Assembly (NCBI GenBank): GCA_002359085.1
Contig: DEQB01000093.1
Coordinates: forward strand, 1,360 to 23,641
From: Erysipelothrix sp. UBA3377
Lineage (GTDB): Bacteria > Bacillota_I > Bacilli_A > Erysipelotrichales > Erysipelotrichaceae
Reading direction: 5' to 3'
DNA: 22,282 nucleotides
Made by a program: the position numbers and the translations under genes. Below are positions 13,598 through 21,726 of the stretch, piece by piece (position 1 is the stretch's first letter; each line of letters begins with the position of its first letter). The notes under the pieces are model-generated. The model saw nothing but the letters and a program-made list of their open reading frames with translations. It did no database searches and was not told where the DNA came from.

Positions 13598-15313
13598 CTA
13601 CCCTTCATCTTCTTGATCATCCGGCGGTGTTTCTTCTTGAATGACAGGTTGATCTGCACTGTCATAGTATTCAATGATAAACTCATTATTTTCCGTTTGA
13701 ATATAAACACTTCCAGCCACAGGAATTGTCTTCATGACGGTATCTGTCTTAACACTTGCGATTTCCGAATTACTCATACCCGCAAAAGATAACTTATTGA
13801 GTACAACTACAATCCCTTGGTTCTCAAGTTCCGTTTTAACTTCCATGACCGAACGACCAATGTAGTATTCAACACGAATTTGCACTTCACTTGCGACAAC
13901 CAAAACAATTTCTTTTCTAACCTTCGGATCAATTTGTTCACCCGGCAACACACCCTCTTGTCTTAGAACAATACCTGGTTTAATGTCCTGTGAAGGTTCA
14001 TGTAATATTCTTAGGTATAAATTGGTGTTGGAAGTTAAAAGCGTACGCACATCATCGATATGCTCCCCTGCATAATCTCCAACCTCAAATAAAGGCCCCT
14101 CAGATAAAACGATTCTGATTTGACTACCATATTCCACTTCTGCACCCAGTGCAGGAGACGTCTGCATGATTAAGTCTTCTTCGATTTCATCCGATGGTAA
14201 ATACTGTATATTACTTGAAATACTGATGTTATACTCAGCCAAAATCTCTTTGGCTTCATCCACACTCATACCCGTTAAATCTTCCATAATATATACTTTG
14301 GGTTTACTGTTCATTGCCATGAATACAATAAAGGCAATCAAGACAACCAAGACACCACTTGCAATAAACCATTTCTTTTTATTGTTTTTCGGCACTGTTT
14401 TATCACTTACCTTATGGACATCATCCAATCGGTCAATCATTTTAGTAGTACCATTGTCTTCATTTGCGGGAACCCACAAGAGTTCATTTTCACGTTCTTT
14501 ATCCAAAGCTGTTTTTAAATCTTCAAGCATGCTTTGCGCACTATAATAACGACTCCGAATATTTTTAGCGGTCGCTTTATTGATCACATTCACAATTGAA
14601 TTTGGAATGGATGGGTTGATTTCTTGAACCGAAGGTAAAGGATCTCTTAAATGCATCATCGCAATTTCTACTGGCATTTTAGCATCATAAGGAAGTTTAC
14701 CTGTTAATAATTCATAAAATATAATGCCCGTCGCATAAATGTCAGAGCTAAAGCTTGCGCCCTCACCCCGCACAACTTCCGGGGCTAAATAATGAATTGA
14801 CCCCAGTACGGAATCCGTCTTCGTTAATTGAAGGGCATTGCCTGCTTGTGCGATTCCGAAATCTGAAATCTTAAGGGTACCATCCCCTTTTACTAAAATA
14901 TTCTGCGGTTTAATATCACGATGAATGATATCTTCCTGATGCGCTTTAGAAATACCTCTTAATAGTTGGGTCATAAAATCGACGGCTTCTTCAACATCCA
15001 AAGGACCACGCCTCATGATCATTTCTTTTGCGGTAGCACCTTCAACATATTCCATCACAATATATTGGACATCATCTTCGCTTCCTACATCATAAATTTC
15101 GACAATATTCGCATGATTCAAACCACTACCCGAGTGGGCTTCACGTTGAAAACGCAATAACGCAACGGGATCGTTATTTAAATCAGCACGCAGTATTTTA
15201 ATGGCCACTTTACGTTTTAAAACAGTATCAAAGGCCAAATAGACGTCTGCCATACCACCAGAACCGATTTTCTGTTTTACTTCATATCTTTCTCCAATAA
15301 TTTTAAGCGTCAT
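13598..15313 (-). CDS. prkC: PASTA-domain Ser/Thr protein kinase PrkC
   Basis: A membrane eukaryotic-type kinase that senses cell wall fragments or lipid II through extracellular PASTA domains. Residues 10-270 are the kinase: glycine loop IGSGGMADVY, Lys39 in VAIKI, HRDIKPQN with catalytic Asp133, DFG at 151-153, and an activation loop with several threonines (TKTDS). A juxtamembrane stretch leads to one membrane helix at about 315-335. Three PASTA repeats follow, near 340-405, 406-476 and 477-551, then a short acidic tail. Total length 571, a little shorter than B. subtilis PrkC (648). The ATG lies six bases after GAAGGAG and overlaps the end of prpC by 11 bases, coupling kinase to phosphatase. 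Confidence 0.96.
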   Translation of the reverse strand: MTLKIIGERYEVKQKIGSGGMADVYLAFDTVLKRKVAIKILRADLNNDPVALLRFQREAHSGSGLNHANIVEIYDVGSEDDVQYIVMEYVEGATAKEMIMRRGPLDVEEAVDFMTQLLRGISKAHQEDIIHRDIKPQNILVKGDGTLKISDFGIAQAGNALQLTKTDSVLGSIHYLAPEVVRGEGASFSSDIYATGIIFYELLTGKLPYDAKMPVEIAMMHLRDPLPSVQEINPSIPNSIVNVINKATAKNIRSRYYSAQSMLEDLKTALDKERENELLWVPANEDNGTTKMIDRLDDVHKVSDKTVPKNNKKKWFIASGVLVVLIAFIVFMAMNSKPKVYIMEDLTGMSVDEAKEILAEYNISISSNIQYLPSDEIEEDLIMQTSPALGAEVEYGSQIRIVLSEGPLFEVGDYAGEHIDDVRTLLTSNTNLYLRILHEPSQDIKPGIVLRQEGVLPGEQIDPKVRKEIVLVVASEVQIRVEYYIGRSVMEVKTELENQGIVVVLNKLSFAGMSNSEIASVKTDTVMKTIPVAGSVYIQTENNEFIIEYYDSADQPVIQEETPPDDQEDEG

Positions 15314-16034
15314 TTTTATCTCCTTCTATGACAACCAGCGAAATATTATCAAAGCCCCCTGCTTTGTAAGCCAATTCCATCAAGAGCTCAGTTGTTTTTT
15401 CAATATCATAATTAAATGTTTCTTCTATATGTGATAACGCTACATAATCATGGAGCCCATCACTACTTAACATCAAACGATTCCAATCATCTGGAACACG
15501 AATGGTTTCATATTCAATATGGTTCTTAACACCAATCGCATTCATCAAAACATTTCGTTTCGGATGATTTTCAGCTTCTTCTTTGGTGATCTCATTCTCC
15601 AAATACATCATATAAGCATACGTTTGATCATGGGATAATAGATCCAGTGAATTATGACGATAATCATAAAGTCTTGAATCCCCTACATTAAAACCAAAGG
15701 CGCGTCCATCTTTAATAATGAGCGTAATGGCCGTAGTGCCCATCCCTTGTAACTCCAAATTTCTTCTTCCCTTAGAAAAGACCCGTTCATTGACTGCTAT
15801 AAGTGTTTTTTCATACCAATGAATGATATCTGAATCTTTTTCAAATGAAGAAGCTTCTTTAAATTCTTTTTCAAAAAAGTCAATTGTCATTTGACTGGCC
15901 ACATCTCCAGCATTGCCGCCACCAATACCATCACAAACCATCGCCAAGAAAGCTTGGTCTGTTTCAACGACAAGTACGCGGTCTTGGTTGGATTTTCTAA
16001 TCAATCCAAGTTCACTTTTTGCTGCATATTTCAA
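15303..16034 (-). CDS. prpC: PP2C-family protein phosphatase PrpC
   Basis: The cytoplasmic metal-dependent phosphatase that reverses PrkC phosphorylation. Conserved blocks in order are SNQDR with Asp18, VCDGIGGG with Asp35-Gly36, GTTAITLII, GFNVGDSRLY, LSSDGLHDYV and the closing FDNISLVVIEG, giving the metal-binding aspartates. I chose the TTG at 16034, eight bases after GAGG. Translation then begins MKYAAKSELG, aligning with the usual PrpC start. The alternative is the ATG at 16067, which overlaps the rsmB stop (ATGA) and would add 11 residues of little family likeness; coupling makes it possible. It lies between rsmB and prkC as in B. subtilis, except that rlmN is missing. Confidence 0.93.
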   Translation of the reverse strand: MKYAAKSELGLIRKSNQDRVLVVETDQAFLAMVCDGIGGGNAGDVASQMTIDFFEKEFKEASSFEKDSDIIHWYEKTLIAVNERVFSKGRRNLELQGMGTTAITLIIKDGRAFGFNVGDSRLYDYRHNSLDLLSHDQTYAYMMYLENEITKEEAENHPKRNVLMNAIGVKNHIEYETIRVPDDWNRLMLSSDGLHDYVALSHIEETFNYDIEKTTELLMELAYKAGGFDNISLVVIEGDKNDA

Positions 16035-16063
16035 AATATCGTCCTCGCTTCCTTCATATTTTA

Positions 16064-17260
16064 TCATGTTCTCTTCAATAGTGCGACATAAAAACCATCA
16101 CCCATCGTATCCATCGGATGCATTGTTTCTTCATATACCATCGCATAATTCATATTTCTCTTTAGAAATGCACTGACTTGTTTCTCATTTTCCTTTTTAT
16201 TCAAAGTACAGGTCGCATATACGAGGTGACCCCCTACTTTGACATACTGTGAGATATTGTCCAATATATCACGTTGAATATTTTGAAGATCGTCTAAATC
16301 TTCAGGTTGAATGTTATATCGTAAATCATGTTTATGGGACAATACACCCAAACCAGAACAGGGTGCGTCAATTAAAACAGCATCAAATTCTGAATCAAAC
16401 GCTTGTGTTGTCGCATCCCCTTCAATAATGGTTGCATTCTTAACACCTGAACGTTCCATTAACGCTTCAGTCACTTTAACACGAGAAGCCACCAGATCCA
16501 GTCCGATGATGTTTCCTGTATTTTCCAATTTATTTGCGATGCGTAAAGTCTTTGTACCTGGTGCACAACAACAATCTAAAACATGCATCCCTTTTTCTAA
16601 AGGCATGAGGTCCACAACACGTTGACTGTTAATATCTTGAACTACGATATGCGCATCTTGAATTAAGTCAGTTTTAAATACATTTGAATCCACAATACCA
16701 TCCGTTAAGTACTGATTAGTGTCTTGATGGGGTTTTAAAGCATTCTTCCAACCATAATTGGGTTTAATCTCTTGAACATAATTCGCATAATCACTCGCAA
16801 ACGCTTCACCATACTGAGACTTTAATAAATTAAGAATCCAAAGGGGCATACTTTTTTCAATACTGACTTTTTCCAAGCCTTCTTTATCAATCACAGCCGG
16901 GCCATTTTCTACCACAAGCTTCAAGACCTTATTCACAAATCCTGATTGATGTCTGAATCCCAAATGTTTACTTAACTCAACATATTCATTGACGACCGCA
17001 TAATCCGGTGTGTTATCCATAATTAAAGCTTCACATGCTGCCATGATCAACAAAACCTGTAACTTCGCTTGCGGTTTTTTACGAACAACCTGTTGGAGTT
17101 GATATTCTAAATACAATTTATTTTGAAGTGTAGAATACACAAGCGCACTGATAAAAGCTTGATCTTGTGGATCCAAGTCAAGTTCCTTTAACAATAAATG
17201 CGCGTGTTGTTTTTGATTGATGACACGTTCCAAAATGTGATAACTGGTTTTTCTTCTCAT
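16064..17260 (-). CDS. rsmB: 16S rRNA m5C967 methyltransferase RsmB
   Basis: RsmB (Sun) methylates C967 of 16S rRNA with S-adenosylmethionine. An N-terminal NusB-like RNA-binding domain spans roughly residues 1-125. The methyltransferase follows: motif I LDCCCAPGTKT (228-238, usual form CAAPGGKT), IDAPCSGLGVL with Cys301, and VYATCTLNKKENE with the nucleophile Cys351. Its 398 residues are shorter than B. subtilis RsmB (about 447). There is no clear ribosome binding site before the ATG, which lies four bases after the priA stop, so reinitiation after priA is likely. The gene ends in TGA. In B. subtilis, def and fmt sit between priA and rsmB; here they are absent. Confidence 0.93.
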   Translation of the reverse strand: MRRKTSYHILERVINQKQHAHLLLKELDLDPQDQAFISALVYSTLQNKLYLEYQLQQVVRKKPQAKLQVLLIMAACEALIMDNTPDYAVVNEYVELSKHLGFRHQSGFVNKVLKLVVENGPAVIDKEGLEKVSIEKSMPLWILNLLKSQYGEAFASDYANYVQEIKPNYGWKNALKPHQDTNQYLTDGIVDSNVFKTDLIQDAHIVVQDINSQRVVDLMPLEKGMHVLDCCCAPGTKTLRIANKLENTGNIIGLDLVASRVKVTEALMERSGVKNATIIEGDATTQAFDSEFDAVLIDAPCSGLGVLSHKHDLRYNIQPEDLDDLQNIQRDILDNISQYVKVGGHLVYATCTLNKKENEKQVSAFLKRNMNYAMVYEETMHPMDTMGDGFYVALLKRT

Positions 17261-17264
17261 AAAA

Positions 17265-19406
17265 TCAAGTTAACGCGATCGGATTCACATCGATCCGAAC
17301 GCCTCCTTTATTATCCATAATACCATATGCGAGGTGTACTTGCGCTAACATATTTTCCAAATCCCTTCCTTTTAAGATAACCCTAACCCTTTGAAGGCCT
17401 TTAATTCTAATTAAAAGACTGGGTCCCAAAACTTTAAAATTATCAGGGTTCAATGATTTTATAAAGTTTGTGGCTCTATTCAAAGCAACTATTTCTTTCT
17501 CATCTGAAATCACAATCGAAATTAAGTATGTATAAGGCGGATATTGGGCCAATTTCCGATACTGCATTTCCTGCTTAAAGAAAGATTTATACTGGTTGTG
17601 TACTGCATACTGAACGGCATAATGATCCACATTAAAAGTTTGAATCATCACTTCACCTGGTTTATCACCACGACCACTTCTACCCGAAGCCTGAAGTATC
17701 AGATTGAACGTATCTTCCACACTCCTAAAATCTTCGCGTCCCAAGGCCGCATCAATGTTTAAAATTCCTACCAAAGTTACGTTCTCAATATCCAATCCCT
17801 TTGAGATCATTTGAGTTCCTACTAAGATATCATATTTGTGATTATTGAAATCTGTGAGAATTCTATGATGTGCACCCTTTTTAGAGGTTGTATCTCTGTC
17901 CATACGCGCAATTTTTGCGCCTTCAAATTTTTGGTTGAGATATTCTTCTAAACGTTGTGTACCAACCCCACTCCCCACAATACTAAGGGGTTTATGATCA
18001 CTACCCAAAGGAATTTGATGGGTTACATAATCGCATTGATGACACTTTAATACATTCTGAGCTTTGTGATAATTCAAAGAGATGTCACAGTTTGGACACA
18101 GGAGCACTTCTTGTGTTTCAAGATCCTTTAGAAACGTCATATAACCCCGTCTGTTTAATACCAGAATGATTTGTTCACGACGATCCAATCGTTGTTGTAT
18201 CGCATGCATCAATTGCGGCGTTAAAATGGCACTTTCCTTTTGGTACAAAGCTTGTTTTGTATCAATGAGTGTTACCTTAGGGAATTGATTGTTAATGCGC
18301 TGAGGCAACTCTAAAAGCGTGTAAACACCTTTAAGTGCCCGTGCATAGGTCTCAAGACGCGGAGAAGCACTCCCTAAAATTAATGGACACTGGTGATACT
18401 GTGATCTTTGAATCGCAAGATCACTGGTGTGATACATCGGCATATTCCCTTGTTTATAACTCGAGTCATGTTCCTCATCAAGCACAATCAGGCCCAAATT
18501 ATCAAACGGCATGAACATTGCACTTCTTGTACCTACCACAATTCGTGTTTTACGATGTAGAATCCTTAAATACTGTTCATATTTTTCTTGATCATTCAAT
18601 CCTGAATGATAAATCGCAACATCTTCACCAAATCGCATGGATACACGGTCTATCATTTGTGGTGTCAAAGAAATCTCCGGTACTAAAAAAAGGACAGACT
18701 TTCCATCTTCCAAGACTTTGGCAGCAAGTTGAAGGTAAACTTCAGTTTTACCACTACCCGTTACACCATGTAGAAGATAGGTTTGAGCTTTATCAAAAAC
18801 AACGGTGTCAAAAACTTCCTGTTGTACTGGCGTCAACGTTTGAACGTCATAGCTACGATCTATCGTAACGGGCTCATAGCGTACTTCACGAGAAACATCC
18901 CTGAACACACCGCGTTCTACAAGCTTTCTAAAACCGGTATACATCGCTCTTGCTTCAGATATCCTTACGAATTCTTTATCTTTAAATGTGTCAATAAACG
19001 CTTGTTGTTTCTGAGTCACCTTGAGTTGATCAAGGGCCACAAACTGAATGCCTTTTTCCATCTTCGGTTTGGTAGCACTTGATTGGGGTCTCAACTTATT
19101 GGGTAAGACAGTCTGTAAACAACGAACCAAAGGTGTCACAGTCATCTTACTCATGTATTTCGCCAATGCATACAGCTCTTGATTGATGATGGGTGCATCG
19201 TCTACAGTAGACTCTATGGGGTTGATATCAAATTTAAAGTCTGAGAGATTGGCTTCGTAAACAGCATCCACAAAAGCCATCATGTCTCTATTTCTAACTT
19301 TAACCCAAACTCTACTTCCAACAACAACATCAAAATCCTGACAGGAATACGTCAGGGTTTGGTTATTTAAAAAACTTTCTTCAATCAATACATCACAAAA
19401 CCGCAT
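17265..19406 (-). CDS. priA: Primosomal helicase PriA lacking one zinc site
   Basis: PriA recognises stalled forks and reloads the replicative helicase. Domains in order are an N-terminal 3'-DNA-binding part (about 1-100), winged helix, and helicase core. The core has Walker A GVTGSGKT (214-221), DEEH (310-313), LGSASPRLE (344-352), VGTQMISKGLD (529-539) and QASGRSGRG (572-580), followed by the C-terminal domain with YPPYTYL. The zinc module is unusual: only CPNC (437-440) and CHQC (455-458) remain. The two other Cys pairs of the family fall at 428/431 (Asp, Thr) and 468/471 (Gly, His). AAGAAGGTGA precedes the ATG. Length 713, near E. coli (732). It is preceded by an attenuator-like hairpin after gmk. 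Confidence 0.95.
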   Translation of the reverse strand: MRFCDVLIEESFLNNQTLTYSCQDFDVVVGSRVWVKVRNRDMMAFVDAVYEANLSDFKFDINPIESTVDDAPIINQELYALAKYMSKMTVTPLVRCLQTVLPNKLRPQSSATKPKMEKGIQFVALDQLKVTQKQQAFIDTFKDKEFVRISEARAMYTGFRKLVERGVFRDVSREVRYEPVTIDRSYDVQTLTPVQQEVFDTVVFDKAQTYLLHGVTGSGKTEVYLQLAAKVLEDGKSVLFLVPEISLTPQMIDRVSMRFGEDVAIYHSGLNDQEKYEQYLRILHRKTRIVVGTRSAMFMPFDNLGLIVLDEEHDSSYKQGNMPMYHTSDLAIQRSQYHQCPLILGSASPRLETYARALKGVYTLLELPQRINNQFPKVTLIDTKQALYQKESAILTPQLMHAIQQRLDRREQIILVLNRRGYMTFLKDLETQEVLLCPNCDISLNYHKAQNVLKCHQCDYVTHQIPLGSDHKPLSIVGSGVGTQRLEEYLNQKFEGAKIARMDRDTTSKKGAHHRILTDFNNHKYDILVGTQMISKGLDIENVTLVGILNIDAALGREDFRSVEDTFNLILQASGRSGRGDKPGEVMIQTFNVDHYAVQYAVHNQYKSFFKQEMQYRKLAQYPPYTYLISIVISDEKEIVALNRATNFIKSLNPDNFKVLGPSLLIRIKGLQRVRVILKGRDLENMLAQVHLAYGIMDNKGGVRIDVNPIALT

Positions 19407-19422
19407 AGTTCACCTTCTTATC

Positions 19423-19454
19423 AAAAAAACAACCCTTTAAATCCTAGAGAGTTG
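19423..19454 (-). terminator. terminator or attenuator between gmk and priA
   Basis: On the minus strand CAACTCT pairs with AGGGTTG (one T-G wobble) around an 11-base loop and is followed by seven T. The gmk stop codon lies in the loop. It should reduce read-through from gmk into priA and the genes after it. The stem is only 7 bp, so termination is probably partial. Confidence 0.6.
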
Positions 19455-20022
19455 CTTCAATGTTTCTTTTTATAATTAACGACACCATGTCAGCAGCGAA
19501 ATCAGGATCATCATTACAAATAACATAACGATATTGATTCATTAAGCCCATCTCTTTTTCAGCTTTTGATAAACGCGCATCAATAATATCTTGCGATTCA
19601 GTTCTACGGTTCACAATGCGTCGCTCTAGTTCCGCCATACTTGGCGGCACCAAAAATATACTCAACGCATCAGGAACTTTCTCAATTACTTGTAATGCAC
19701 CTTGTACCTCTATTTCAAGGAGCACATTCTTTCCTTCATCTCGAAGTCGGTTGACCTCAGCTAAAGGCGTTCCATAATAATTGCCTACAAACTCAGCATA
19801 CTCAAGCAATTCATCATTTTCAATGGCCGATTCAAATCGCTCACGGTTTACGTAATAATAGTCCACACCCTCACGTTCACCGGGTCTTTTTTCTCTTGTT
19901 GTCATTGAAATTGAGAATGCCAAGTTTAATGATTCACGATCTACAAACAAATCGCGAACTGTCCCTTTACCGACCCCACTGGGTCCGGAAAATATAATTA
20001 ACAATCCCCTTTTTTTTCTCAT
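19444..20022 (-). CDS. gmk: Guanylate kinase
   Basis: Gmk phosphorylates GMP to GDP, and it is a target of (p)ppGpp in Firmicutes. The P-loop FSGPSGVGKGT begins near residue 11. The GMP-binding region has SISMTTREKRPGEREGVDYYYV, and the lid has RIVNRRTE. I chose the ATG at 20022, eight bases after AAAGGG, which gives 192 residues, close to the normal length of about 205. An in-frame start at 20070 would place the promoter inside the gene and is rejected. It has a near-consensus promoter and is divergent from rqcH. Confidence 0.96.
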   Translation of the reverse strand: MRKKRGLLIIFSGPSGVGKGTVRDLFVDRESLNLAFSISMTTREKRPGEREGVDYYYVNRERFESAIENDELLEYAEFVGNYYGTPLAEVNRLRDEGKNVLLEIEVQGALQVIEKVPDALSIFLVPPSMAELERRIVNRRTESQDIIDARLSKAEKEMGLMNQYRYVICNDDPDFAADMVSLIIKRNIEATL

Positions 20023-20041
20023 AGCACCATCCCTTTTTATA

Positions 20042-20070
20042 ATAATACTTACAAATAAGATTTCTGTCAA
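20042..20070 (-). promoter_or_regulatory. gmk promoter, near consensus
   Basis: On the minus strand a perfect TTGACA at 20070-20065 is 17 bases from TATTAT at 20047-20042. This is the best sigma-A-type promoter in the window. The start site would be about 13 bases before the gmk ATG. It is the likely main promoter for the gmk-to-rpe cluster. Confidence 0.8.
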
Positions 20071-20075
20071 ACTTA

Positions 20076-20084
20076 TGATATAAT
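20076..20084 (+). promoter_or_regulatory. rqcH promoter (extended -10)
   Basis: TGATATAAT carries a perfect TATAAT -10 at 20079-20084 with a TG extension. The -35 is weak. It lies only a few bases from the divergent gmk -35 box, and AAAGGAG follows at 20094-20100, ten bases before the rqcH ATG. Confidence 0.65.
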
Positions 20085-20109
20085 AATCTTGCTAAAGGAG
20101 TGTTAAACA

Positions 20110-21726
20110 ATGCCAATAGATGGAATTTTACTCAATCGCGTGGTAAATAACATAAAAGATGAATTACCCTTGAAAATTAATAAAATTACACAACCTACTA
20201 AATATGACTTCACATTTGATGTTTATGGTAAAAAAAGAACCAAATTACACATTTCATGTCACCCCGTTTTAAATCGCATCCATTTTTCAGATCTCAAGCG
20301 TCAACCCAATCTCGAATTGACGCATTTTTTAAGTATCTTGCGAAAGTATTACGATGGCGCAATCATTCAGAACATTGAACAAATAGGATTTGATCGTATT
20401 GTAAAGATGACACTGAGCTTCAGAGATGATATGGGCGTGATTGTTGAACACACAATCGTTTTAGAACTCATGGGCAGAAATGCAAACTTTGTATTGATAA
20501 ATGAAGATGGAAAAATTATTGACGCCTTCAAACGATCCGGAAATTTCGAAAGTAATACCCGTGCCACCTTTCCAGGTGGGATGTACACCTACCCAGATGC
20601 CCTCAATAAATTTACCATTGATAACCTTTCTATAGAAGATAAGAATATTTCACTCAGAGAAAAATATGAAGGCTTGTCCCCCATGCTCGCAAAAGAAATA
20701 TCGTTTCGCCTTGAAACAGAAGCACCCGAAACAATCATTGAAACACTTTTGACATCTGATACATTGTATGTCAGTGAACATGATTTTCATATTCTACCCT
20801 TAACACACCTAGAAAAGGAAATTCAAAGTTTTCCTTTAATGGCGGGGTTGGATCACTACTACAGAGATATTGAATCAGAATCCAACATTAAATCTTACAC
20901 ACAAGATTTACTTAAAGTCATTCGTCGTGAACTCAAACGATCCAAATCAAAATTACCCAAACTACTGGATGAACTGGATCGCGCAGAAAATAGCGAACAC
21001 TTAAAGGAAACGGGAGATTTATTGCTAAGTTATCATACAGAAGCTCCTAATGGTTTAAAGAAAGTTACTTTAAATAACTGGGATGGTAGTGAAATAACCA
21101 TACCCCTCAACATTAAATTGAACGGCATTCAAAATGCCAACGACTACTATAAGCGATATAAGAAAGCGAAAACGTCTTTAAAATATCTGCATCAACAAAT
21201 TGAGATTACGCAAGATCGCATTGATTACTTCACAAGTCTCTTGAACCAAACTGAAATCGCAAGTTTGGAAGATGCACAAGAAATTCGTGAGGAACTGATT
21301 GAAGCAGGCTTACTGAAAGAAAAACGTAAACCAAGTCAAAAGCAGAAAAAACAAAGACCCAATTACTTATTGATTGAATTTGATGATAAGACGACCATCT
21401 TTGTTGGGAAGAATAACCTTCAAAACGATGCGCTCACGTTCAAAATCGCCAAAAAAGAGGATCTATGGTTCCATGCTGCACAGACATTCGGAGCCCATGT
21501 GATCATGAAAACCGATGAAATCACTGAACCAAAGATGGAACTTTGCGCCCATTTGGCTGCTTATTACTCCAACGCAAGAGACAGTGCCAATGTAGAAATC
21601 TTCTATACCCAAGTACGCAACTTAAAAAAAATACCTGGTAAACAACCCGGTATGGTGCGCATCAGTAGCCAACAAAGTTTCTTTGTAAACCCAAACTATG
21701 CGATTATTGAACCTTATTTGCCTTAA
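20110..21726 (+). CDS. rqcH: RqcH / NFACT ribosome quality-control protein (FbpA family)
   Basis: RqcH (YloA, also annotated as fibronectin-binding protein FbpA) binds stalled 50S subunits with peptidyl-tRNA and directs alanine tailing. The 538-residue protein has the NFACT-N domain. Residues that match those needed for tailing in B. subtilis are FDRIV with Asp95-Arg96 and ELMGRNAN with Glu119-Leu120-Met121. A helix-hairpin and long coiled coil occupy the middle (about 260-400). The NFACT-R domain starts near 417 (YLLIEFDDKTTIFVGKNN) and includes DLWFHAAQTFGAHVIM. AAAGGAG is nine bases upstream of the ATG. Its neighbourhood with gmk also occurs in B. subtilis. Its last 23 bases overlap the end of the next, convergent gene. 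Confidence 0.93.
   Translation: MPIDGILLNRVVNNIKDELPLKINKITQPTKYDFTFDVYGKKRTKLHISCHPVLNRIHFSDLKRQPNLELTHFLSILRKYYDGAIIQNIEQIGFDRIVKMTLSFRDDMGVIVEHTIVLELMGRNANFVLINEDGKIIDAFKRSGNFESNTRATFPGGMYTYPDALNKFTIDNLSIEDKNISLREKYEGLSPMLAKEISFRLETEAPETIIETLLTSDTLYVSEHDFHILPLTHLEKEIQSFPLMAGLDHYYRDIESESNIKSYTQDLLKVIRRELKRSKSKLPKLLDELDRAENSEHLKETGDLLLSYHTEAPNGLKKVTLNNWDGSEITIPLNIKLNGIQNANDYYKRYKKAKTSLKYLHQQIEITQDRIDYFTSLLNQTEIASLEDAQEIREELIEAGLLKEKRKPSQKQKKQRPNYLLIEFDDKTTIFVGKNNLQNDALTFKIAKKEDLWFHAAQTFGAHVIMKTDEITEPKMELCAHLAAYYSNARDSANVEIFYTQVRNLKKIPGKQPGMVRISSQQSFFVNPNYAIIEPYLP

Noticed and set aside
16034..16067. Mycoplasma-type code (TGA as Trp), considered because of the reduced cluster
   Set aside because: rsmB and priA both end at TGA in the expected place, and conserved Trp positions use TGG.
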